Below are positions 15,501 to 27,500 of a stretch of 64,000 nucleotides of DNA, piece by piece. Within the stretch, counting starts at the first letter, position 1. Each line of letters begins with the position of its first letter. Under the pieces are notes generated by a model, which saw nothing but the letters and a program-made list of their open reading frames with translations, searched no databases and had not been told where the DNA came from. The position numbers and the translations under genes were made by a program. The DNA is taken from positions 17,484,933-17,548,932 of the forward strand of contig CM037795.1 in NCBI GenBank assembly GCA_021229015.1, read 5' to 3'. This DNA is from Solen grandis (taxonomy: Eukaryota; Mollusca; Bivalvia; Adapedonta; Solenidae).

Positions 15501-18500
15501 ATGCAGGCCAGAAGGTAATATTTTAAATGCCTAATGTACATTTGGTTTAATACTCAAGACCTTCGCTTGTGCAAAGTACTGGTTCAGACAAAAAACTGTT
15601 CACAGGGATTCTCTGGGCAATGGAGTTCTCTCCCTTTGAATTCAGAAAGTTGCTCAATTTTGCTGTGTCTATGCTTTAGCATCTTAACTTCTCAAGAAAT
15701 CTTTTTTTTAAAATTGATGAATAAATTAATGGCCATGGCCCCTCAATTAAGTAAAATAATGGCAAACAACAGTTCAGTAGGGCTGCAGTGATGGCCCTTG
15801 AATTATCCAGAAAAGCCAGATTCACCATTGTTTACATACAAGCATCCACAATTATATCTTTATCTTGATCAAACTTTTTCACAATGTCAATGATAATAAT
15901 ATCTTCATGAAATTCTGTGCAATATATATGGCCATCATGAACCACTTGTTTGGAATTTGCTTTAAGAATATTGCATTCTTCTCTCTGTTTCAGCAACATG
16001 TGTACGTTGTGATAGTTAAGGATCAGGACTTTAGCAGCAGCACAACAGTTACAATAAATATTCTAGATGCTAATGACAACCAGCCACAAGTTCCTGATTA
16101 TGTGTTCACAGACTTTACAGAAAATGATGCTAGTATTGTGGGTGTGATACAGAATGTAAGTGAAAGATTAATAACTAAATTGTTGATTAGATTTAACCCT
16201 TTACTTCATGAATATTCATGAAAAAATTTATGATTTGATGAATATTAATTGATTATCTTTAAATGGTTTATGAAATAATGGATTTTTCTTTGTCAAAGAT
16301 GACTGTAGAAAATGAGTTACAATATTATAAAAGCAAACCTATGCGTCAAAATGAGTCTATGAAGTAAAGGGTTTTAGATTGTAGCTCAATAAACCACTAA
16401 GAGGGATTCCATAGGCACCATAATCCAGTGGAAATCTATATGACTATGGATCAGATATAAAAAAAAAATTAGAAAACTGAAATTGATAGTCTTTTTGTGT
16501 TATAATACATGGTGTGAATTACCTTATTACTACCTTATTCTAATTAATGAGTCACCTTAATTCACTGGTATGTATCAAGTAACAAAATTCATGTTTTTTT
16601 CAGGTGACTGCCACTGATATAGACAATGATGGAAAAAATACCTTTTACTATTCTCTTCGATTTACTAAGGAGACAGATAGAGACTATTTTGAAATTGGGG
16701 AACTAAGTGGAGAACTAAGATTACGCAAGGCATTGGACCGAGAGCCTCCAACAGGGAGTCCAGAGTTTACATTCACAATTTTGGTTGCAGATGAAAATCC
16801 TTTAATCGAAGGTGCACAGCCTCTCTATGGGTTTGGTACAGTCTCTGTCAAACCAATAGATGTGAATGACAATAAGCCTGTCTTTACAGACAAGGTGATG
16901 AGAGTTCAGGAAAATCTCCCCCCAGGTAATTAAGTTTGTGTGTTGCAATACTAAGTCTGTAACTCTGGACTGCAGGATACAATATCAGCAAGAATGGATC
17001 TTGGCACAGATATGATAGCCAATAAGATTGCCTCAAAGTTTCACAAAGATGACTTGATAAATGAAGGTGCTAGAGTATAAACATAATAAAATTTGGCCTT
17101 TTTTCAAAGCTTTAAATGGCTATAACTTGATCTAATGGTGTTATACTTGCCATAGTCAAACATTGGCAAAAGATTATGTCCATAAACATTCTTGAATATC
17201 TTATTGATTTTTCAATCATTTGATCTGTTAAATGTCACACAGATAGAGTGCATTCATCACCCTTTGTTTATCTTTATGAATAAATGATGATATTTCCATG
17301 TTGATTTTTTGAAGTTCAAAATTTGCCACCATACCACTAAGTAATTATAAAACACAGAAAATTTTAGAAGTTCAGATTTTGTTTGTGATTTCTTTATAAA
17401 CATTTAATATGATGATTTTTTTAAAAAGTAATTAGTATGATTGAGTTGCTTCCATTGTTTATTGAGAGTTTTATGCTCTCAAATTCAATCCAAGTGATTT
17501 GTAAACCGGTGCTGTTTCAGGAAAATTGGTTGGCCGAGTTGCTGTCGCAGATGCAGATGCTGGTTTGAATGCTGAGTTTAGCTTAAGCATCACGGACCAG
17601 CAACCAACAGCTGTGTTTGAATTAAGAGGAGAAGATCTCTATACCACAGCAATGCTGGACAGAGAAACAATTGACCGGTACAATGTAACAATGACCGCAA
17701 CGGACAAAGGCACTCCAGTTCAAATAGGAATGGATACCATAACAGTTATGGTCGGCGATGAAAACGATAACGCACCTTTCTGTAATACTACATACAAATT
17801 TACCTTGCAGGAACAAGTCAAATCAGGTAAGGGATTAGTTTGCCTCAAGAAGGGGGATTAATTTCACTGACATTATAACCACATGATTTTGTCAGTGTTG
17901 CTCACATTTTATTGGAATATGTCTAGGTCACATAGTCATCAGTCATGCATAAGAAAAGTTTTAATTCATGGATAGGTAGGTATGATCTAATAAGAATCTA
18001 CCCTGCAATAAAAAAATTATATGATTCTAGTACAAGTAATTATATGATATGAAAATTTTATAGCATTTGTTGTGCAAACTTTCATTTGTGTATTTAAACC
18101 CTAAATTGTAAAATACACTATTATTCCCGGTGGCCAAGTGGTAAGAGCATCTGCCTAGGGAGAAGCAGGTTGTGGGTTCGATCTTTGGCTGGTAAAGCTC
18201 TCTTGCTTGACTCTCAGCATATAAGGGTAGTTCCAGGACTGGTTGGCCCGGTGTCTGGATAATGTGACTGGGTGTGGTATCATGCTACATGTCAGATACT
18301 GCAGTGTGGCAGCACTATATCTTTTTCAAGTACACATAGTCTCCAAATGACTGAAATACTGTTGATGGGACGTTAAACCCAAAACATAAGCAAAACAAGT
18401 ATAAAATGTACTATTTTGTTTCTAGTAGATGAGTGGTGGTCAGAATTATCACTCAAAACAGTGTACGGTTTTTACTTGAGAAATCAAACAAATTTCATTT

Positions 18501-21500
18501 TGTTGTTACTCGGTTCCATTAACCCTTTCCCTCATAGAGGAAACCATGAAAAGACCTATGCGAACAGCATAAAACCAGATCAGCCTGCGAGTAACTCGCA
18601 GGCTGATCAGGTTTTATGCTGTTCGCTGCTCCTCAGTGGTCTGGAAATGAGGATTTTGTAATTAAATTTGGTAAGGTTTAACTGTGGTTTTCTGCAGATC
18701 AGGCTTTATGTGGTACCTACGGAGTGCGTCAAAATGAGTCTATATGAGGGAAAGGGTTAATTACTCGCAGTTAGGACCCTGTACAGTGTCAGTAACATTC
18801 ACTGTCAATTTTTTTTTTGTATTTTCACCTTTGTAATGCTTTAGTGACATTGTGGTCCTAATCAAGCTTTTGATCTTCTTTTTTTCAGGTGAAATTGGTC
18901 GAATTAAATGTTACGATAAAGATATAGGTCAGAATGCCTACTTGATTTATTCTTTGGAGGAAAGTGGCAACAAGCATTTCAAAATGGATCAAAATAATAC
19001 TCTAAATGAAGGAGTTCTTGTGATATTCCAGGTAAGCTGTTAAGATGTTATTTTCATATTTAAATGAAGAATCAAATGCTTGCGTGATTTATAGAAGTAT
19101 AGGAGATTTTATCTTTCATCTGTCAGAGTGACAGAGTTTACCACATATAGACATGTATTTACCCCTTGGTGAAAATATCACCACCCTGTCCTCCTTTAGG
19201 GGAATTGGGATTCCTTAGAAATCCATTGCAAATGTCTCCTGATTGGCCCTCTTTTTTCACAGCTGACTCTTAATGGGTTTTTTTTACATTTCTGCCTTTA
19301 AAAAATATTTCCTTTATTTTTTTTTTACTTTTTGCATCATCCTGCGGAGAAAATAAAACATGAAAAAAAAGAAAAAAGATCCCTACCTACCTATCATCTT
19401 TTTTTCTGGCTGGAGGCCAGAAACAGAACTTTTTTTTTTTTTGGCATAACAAGACATCAAGATCCTGTTAATACATACGCATTACGGTAATAAAATGAAA
19501 GACTTTGATAATTGACGGTTTGTTAAGACAGTTGTATGTTTTATATTTCAGCCTGTTGACTACGATAAGGTTGATGGGTCAGAGAGACATTTTAACCTGA
19601 CGGCATATGCAGTTGATGCAAATCCAGGTCAAAATAATGAAAATCGAGCTGAAACCTTTATAGAGATCGAAGTTGTGGATAATAATGATGAGAAGCCAGT
19701 GTTTGATGAGCCGAAAGAAAAAACTGTAACCGTGTCAGAAGATGTTGACGTGGGAACAGAGCTGGCAGTATTTACAGCTAAAGATAGAGACAATAATACC
19801 GATTTTGGAAGCTTTAAGTATGTTTTCCTCTATAATTTCTTATGTTGAAATTACTTCAGCTATGACAAACCATGTAGTAATTAAATATGTAGTGTAGTCG
19901 CATGGTTTGCCTGCATTATGAGTCATGGTATCATTCCTCTAAATGCAATACTGCAGTGAGATAGCAATTTATACTCAAAGGAAAAAGAAATGCAGGGTAA
20001 ACGTTTGTGTCAGCTTTTAATAGGAAGTTCTCGACGGTATTCCAGTTTAAATTATTTTGATAAAGATTTTTTTTATTCAAACAAAATAGATGCTTTAGAA
20101 TGAGGTAGGGTCTATCATATGAGGTTTATTGCAAAGTTAGAAGGTAAACACTTGAGTCTGGCTACAACAGATTCTAGTTACCCTGTGTATCTTTTTCCTT
20201 TGAGAAAATACACACACAAAAACACACAGACACACAATCATGTGTTGAACTCTCCAGTTATTTGGCCCTCATTCATTCGTCACTCAAGGAGAAGTTATCA
20301 ACACGATGTCTATATGAGGTAAAGAGTAAAAATCTGCTATGAAACTTTTTTCTAAAGCATGGTATATTGTTCATTAGTCACCTACCAGTGTTTACACCAG
20401 AGGGGACTATAGGTTTGCCCTCCGTCCATCTATCAAATGTCCGGAAATCTGGATCACGTGATAGCTTAAGAAATGTTGATAATATTATGAAACTTGGGAT
20501 ATGAATAGATTGCAGTATGGAGATTCTGCACATCACTTTTTAGCTCACCTGAGCACAACGTGCTCATGGTGAGCTTTTGTGATCGCCTTTTGTCCGTCGT
20601 CCGTCGTCCGTGCGTGCGTCCGTCCGTCCGTCGTCAACAATTTGCTTTAAACAACATCTCCTCATGAACCGCTGAAGGGATTTTGACCAAACTTCACAGG
20701 AATCATCCTTATGATGCCCTCTATCAAAGTTGTACAAATTATTCAGATTGGTTAAAAAAGTAGGTCACAGGAGCTAAAAATAGATTTTAAAAATGCAAAC
20801 TTTGAAAATCTTCTTCTGCAAAACTGCAAGGCCTAGAGCTTAGATATTTGGTATGTAGCATCATCTTATGGGCCATTACCAAGATTGTACAAATCATAGC
20901 CCTACGGTGATAAATGCCCCCGCACCAGGGGTCACTTGTTTTACATAGAGTTATATAGGAAAATCTTTAAAAATCTTCTTCTATGAATCCATAAGGCCTA
21001 AAGCTTAGATATTTGGTATGTAGCATCATCTAATGGTTCATTACCAAGATTGTTCAAATCATAGCCCTACGGTGATAAATGCCCCCGCACCAGGGGTCAC
21101 TTGTTTTACATAGAGTTATATAGGAAAATCTTTAAAAATCTTCTTCTATGAATCCATAAGGCCTAGAGATTAGATATTTGGTATGTAGCATCATCTTATG
21201 GTTCATTACCAAGATTGTACAAATCATGACCCTATGGTGATAAATGCCCCCGCACCAGGGGTCACTTGTTTTACATAGAGTTATATAGGAAAATCTTTAA
21301 AAATCTTCTTCTATGAATCCATAAGGCCTAGAGATTAGATATTTGGTATGTAGCATCATCTTATGGTTCATTACCAAGATTGTACAAATCATGACCCTAT
21401 GGTGATAAATGCCCCCGCACCATGGGTCACTTGTTTTATATAGAGTTATATAGGAAAAACTTTAAAAATCTTCTTCTATGAATCCATAAGACCTAGAGCT

Positions 21501-24500
21501 TAGATATTTGGTATGTAGCATCATCTTATGGTTCATTACCAAGATTGTTCAAATCATAGCCCTATTGTGATAAATGCCCCCGCACCAGGGGTCACTTGTT
21601 TTACATAGATTTATATAGGAAAAACTTTAAAAATCTTCTTCTATGAATCCATAAGGCCTTGAGCTTAGATATTTCATATGTAGCATCATCTAATGGTTCA
21701 TTACCAAGATTGTTCAAATCATGACCTTATGGTGATAAATGCCCCCGCACCAGGGGTCACTTGTTTTACATAGAGTTATATAGGAAAATCTTTAAAAAAA
21801 TCTTCTACTATGAATCCATAAGGCCTAGAGCTTAGATATTTGGTATGTAGCATCATCTTATGGTTCATTACCAAGATTGTACAAATCATGACCTTATGGT
21901 GATAAATGCCCCCGCACCAGGGGTCACTTGTTTTACATAGAGTTATATAGGAAAATCTTTAAAAAAATCTTCTACTATGAATCCATAAGGCCTATAGCTT
22001 AGATTTTTGGTATGTAGTATCATCTAATGGTTCATTATCAAGATTTTCAAAATGGTGGCCCTTTGGAGATAAATGACCCCGCACTAAGTCTTCTCCTCTG
22101 AAACCATAAGGCCCAGTGCTTATATATTTGGTGTGTAGTATTGTCAGGGCTAAAATGTTTAAGATTGAGTTATATCAGAATTCTTGTCTGTTTAAAAACC
22201 TTGTAATCAGTTGTAGCAATGGTACTCAGGTGAGCGTTTCAGGGCCATCATGGCCCTCTTGTTGTTTTTTTTCCTTAGACCAAAATTCTAGTTGCTATGG
22301 TAACGGAAAAAATTATGCACCTCACCGGTAGGGGACTGGTGTGTTGCGTGCAACACCAGTTCCTTGTCATTAATGATCTCAGTGAAAAGACAGAGATATT
22401 TGTGAAGGATAAGTCTTACCATACACCATAAGAGATCAGATGTTATCATTTTATTAGATAAAAAGGCATGAGAATAGTGCAGAACAGTATCAAAGATTTG
22501 CAGAATTTTCACATACTCTTGGAACCCATATATAGCATTATGACAAAACTACAACCTGATATTTTTTTCTTTTCTTTACACAGGTATTTCATACAGCAGA
22601 AATCTGATCCTTTCAACCAGTTTGATGTTGATCAGACAGGCAGAGTGACCATCGAGAACAGTCTAGACTGGGAAACTAATAAAACACATATTGTCCATAT
22701 CATCGCAATTGATAATGTTAACAGTAAGTAATACCTGTGCAGTTCAACCAGTATTAAGTAGTCAACCTGTTTATTGTACTACCCTGTATATAGTGGCCAC
22801 CTTCATTAAGCAGCCAACCTGATTATAGTATTGCCCTGTATATAGTGGCCACCTTCATTAAGTAGTCAACCTGTTTATAGTACTACCCTGTATATAGTGG
22901 CCACCTTCATTAAGTAGTCAACCTGTTTATAGTACTACCCTGTATATAGTGGCCACCTTCATTAAGCAGCCAACCTGATTATAGTATCGCCCTGTATATA
23001 GTGGCCACCTTCATTAAGTAGTCAACCTGTTTATAGTACTACCCTGTATATAGTGGCCACCTTCATTAAGCAGCCAACCTGATTATAGTACTACCCTGTA
23101 TATAGTGGCCACCTTCATTAAGTAGCCAACCTGATTATAGAACTACCCTGTATATAGTGGCCACCTTCATTAAGTAGCCAACCTGTTTATAGTACTACCC
23201 TGTATATAGTTGCCACCTTCATTAAGTAGCCAACCTGTTTATAGTACTACCCTGTATATAGTGGCCACCTTCATTAAGTAGCCAACCTGTTTATAGTACT
23301 ACCCTGTATATAGTGGCCACCTTCATTAAGTAGTCAACCTGTTTATAGTACTACCCTGTATATAGTGGCCACCTTCATTAAGTAGCCAACCTGATTATAG
23401 TATTGCCCTGTATATAGTGGCCTCTTGCATAAACTTAAAACTACCAGTCTAGTTAAGCAGTCAGCTAATTGGCATTTTGTCACTAATTGTCCTCCATTTT
23501 GCACGTAAGACTAAATATTCCCCTCTACATTTATGTTCTTACAGTTCTCAGAGCCATACGATTAAATCAGGGATTGAATATTTTCCACTGAATCTTGATA
23601 ATGAAAGTTTAACGAAATTATAATTGTTCTGGTAAATTAATGTATTTATAACAGTGCACTACACAGTCATCTTAAACCTGCTTGTTATGAATATTCATCT
23701 TCAATTTATGACATAATGAGTATTAATTTACTGAACTTTAAATTGTGTATCAAACAATGGCTGTTTCTTTGCAGTTCAGACTGTGCTAGAATATTGTATG
23801 AACAACGGTTTGCTCTGTTTGCCAACGTGCTCAAACATGACTTACTGGCAGACATTACTACACAGTCTGAATGGCACAAAAAAATCCAGTGAAATACATA
23901 TTTAAAATTCAGTATATAAATATTCATGAAGTCATAAATTTGTACACAAATATCAATAACATAAGGGGTTAATTTCTAGGGAGAAGCATTTAATTAAGGA
24001 ATTGTTTAATATATAGGATTTGTTTTAGCTCACCTGACCAAGACTTGGTAAATACAATTTAATTACTAATGAAGTGTTCTGTTGTAATGTTGTCATGCGT
24101 TCTCCTTCCAGACTATCCTCAACAAACTGGGACAGCGACACTTACAGTCAAGGTCACGGATATTAACGACAATTTTCCAGACTTTGCGCAGGACTATACA
24201 CCTCATATAATGGAGAATGTGCAAATGAACACGGTCCAGATTTTAGAGTTTTCCGCTACTGACAGAGATGATACCAACAATGGTCCGCCATTCTCGTTTA
24301 ATCTGGACTGCAGTGCGACGGGGGCATCTTCTCAGTGCAATAAGTTTTCATATGAGGCTCAGTATGGTATGCAAAGTTTTAATTGAATTTGAATTATTAT
24401 ACATACATAAACCCAGCCCCACATATTGTACAGCAAAGAGTATGTACAGTCAAAATATGTCAAGTGAATACAATGACGGAATATGGTAAAAGGATATCTG

Positions 24501-27500
24501 ATATAACCTCCTGTTTGAATATTCTTTTGTTATCATATAAGGGATCATCTGTATAGATCTTTATTTCTAAGAAATTGAAAGAGAAAAAAACTGTCAGAGA
24601 CTTCTTGTTTCAGTTACTGGTTCAGATGGAGAGGTTTGCTAGATGTGATTTACTGACCACTGTTAAATGTGCTTGATGGTTGGAAAATAGCCTTATAAAA
24701 TACACATCTTTTATAACATACTCTTTTATAAATCCCAGTATAACACAGTCTGACAATGGACCCAGATTGTTATCTTGCTGTTTGATCTATCTATTGATCT
24801 ATTGTTATAGACTTATAACAAGGCCAAATATAACACGGTATCTGGACTGAAAACAGAGCCCAATATAACATGGTATTGGCTAAAAAGGCCCAAATAACTG
24901 GTATATGGCTAAAAAGGCCCAAATACTGGAAAAGCATGGTATCTGGACTTAAATCAAGGCCCAGTGAAATAATATAACACAGTATCTGAACATAAAATAT
25001 GACAAAGTATAACACGGTATCTGGACATGGATCCCAAATATAGCATTGCATGTATTATGGAGCTTCATTGTACTTAACAAACTTATGTTTAACCCTTTTG
25101 TCATTTCTTTAATTTCAGCATCTTCTGCTACTGGGGTGGACAGAGGAATCATTAGAGCTACTGGAATGTTTGATCGTGAGGAAGAGAAGGTGATTGCTCT
25201 CCCAATAGAAATGTGTGACCTTCGCGGCATAGGTCGTCCGGATAAACAGTGTGGAATAAGATATCTGTATGTTCAGATTCAGGACGCTAATGATAACACG
25301 CATTCTGATGGAGTACAGGATATTCTAGTTTATAACTACAAAGGTATGGCAGCCTCTGCACAGAGAAATGATTTTTATTTCCTGAACATTTCTTTTATTA
25401 TAGCCCCCGCTCAGTTTTATTTAAAGAATTAAACATGATTTTTGCATGATATGTACATAAACTCCTGATTGTCTGTCTCATTCTGTCTTGGAGGTCATAG
25501 GTTTGATCACAATATGTGACATACCTTATTTGTTTAAAATAGAACTAGCATATCTGTCTTACATGGCGTTCAATCAGTATATAATAAGCTTTATTGATGT
25601 CACTTGACTCAGGTTTGACATCGCAGTGGGCAGCACTTTTTTGTGTCACTGTAAGCAGAGATGACACAAAGGGATCACTTTTTCGTTGTCTGTCTGCCTG
25701 TCCATTTGTCTGTCTTTCCATCACACTTTTTCTGTCATACTTCAGCAGGTGACACAGATGTTCCAGAGAACACTCTTGTCCAGGTTTTACCTTGTTCACT
25801 GACCTAACAAAGGGATAACCTCACAAATTTAGTGATATAGGTTTTCCTACGTGTCAAAAAAAAAGTCAATAACTCTACACATATGTGATATAAATACTTT
25901 CGACCTTTATTGTGTATTCAAAATAAATATAATATTTTAGAATGTCAAAAAATATTTTTAAACTATTTCTTCATGCAGTTGCTAAAAAGAGTGAATTCAC
26001 TGTTTAGGATACTGATGCCTGGTTTGAAGTGGTGAATTCAACATTTCAGTGATATAAAAAGGAGGAAAAAAGAAAATGTAAAATCAGAATACAAACTATA
26101 TATTCTCAATATCTCTCTTTCATTTAGACAAAAAAAGGGAAAATCAAGTTGCTTGTTTAGTTCATATCATATAGGAATCCCATGTCTCTCATCCCAGTCT
26201 GTTTTTCCGAAAGTTTGTTATTTTAAGAACAGAAGGTACAGGAATAAAATTTTGCAGACCTATTCATGTTTTTGCCAATGATTACTGGAGTATTTATTTC
26301 TATAGGTCTGTTTGGAAATCTGGAAATCGGTACAGTAAACGACAATGATCCGGATGATGATGATTTCGACAAGACCTATTTTCTGATGGTTGAAAATATC
26401 AGTGGACGACTTGTGTCGTAAGTTACAAAAGTCATATACATTTACTTCAATCCTTCACTTCCTGCCTCTTAAAGGTGTTTGCTATAGTTGAGTATAACAA
26501 CTTTGTTACTCTCATGCACTGTTTTTGTTCTTTTTATTGTTTTACATAACTGATTACACAAGATATACCGTATTTCTAATGATAATAGCAAAAAATGTGA
26601 ATGTACATAGAAACAATTATTTATATTCACCCTTATATTAAAATGATAAACTGAAATGGACTCAGAAATAATGCCTTGTAAGAAACATTAATGTACAAGG
26701 ATTGCCCTATATAGCCAAAACTAAGTCACAAAAGGAAAAAAAAAATTCTCAAATTGCTTTTCATAATCTTGAAATTATATCATCATGATAAAATTAGTAA
26801 CAAAATTTACTTGATAAAATGCATAGCAATGCATAAAAAGTGTATTTCGGTTGTTCTAGTTACCCAGTTTTTAGTCTGCAAAACTGTTGATTTTTTAGTT
26901 CTTATCAATGTGTACAGAAATAAGTACATTGACAAAATATTGATCTTAATTATCACAGAAATATATGATAAATTGTAAAATAATATTGTCCAGCAGATAT
27001 AATCACTGAATAATTAATGCTGTGAATCTTAACCCTTTCCCTCATAGAGGACACCATGAAAAGACCTATGCGAACAGCATAAAATCAGATCAGCCTGCGA
27101 GTAACTCGCAGGCTGATCAGGTTTTATGCTGTTCGCTGCTCCTCAGTGATCTGGAAATGAGGATTTTGTAATTAAATTTGGTAAGGTTTAACTGTGGTTT
27201 TCTGCAGGTCAGGCTTTATGTGATACCTATAGAGGGCGTCAAAAGGAGTATATATGAGGGAAAGGGTTAAATTATTACGTAATAAATGTAAACTCCTTTA
27301 TATCAGGGTTGAGCAAAATACTGGAAAGATCATACTGAAGGAGAAAGTTCCTGAGATGACCTTCGACATCAAGGTCAGGGTGACTGATCAACAAGCCAAG
27401 ACTCATATAACTACAGTACGGATCCAGATAGTTTATATCACTGATGATGCTGTGTTCAACTCTGGATCTGTTCGTATTAAAGGTACATTTGACTTGTATT

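Larger units (their letters stand above)
15515..17520. other. Cadherin introns 13 to 15 (with exons 14 and 15 between)
   Basis: Apart from the second-family MITE at 16197-16371 the intronic parts hold nothing recognisable. Confidence 0.5.

Noticed and set aside
18124..18195. Possible functional tRNA gene
   Set aside because: Box A and B-like sequences are present but the cloverleaf does not close and the sequence continues into a SINE body found elsewhere.
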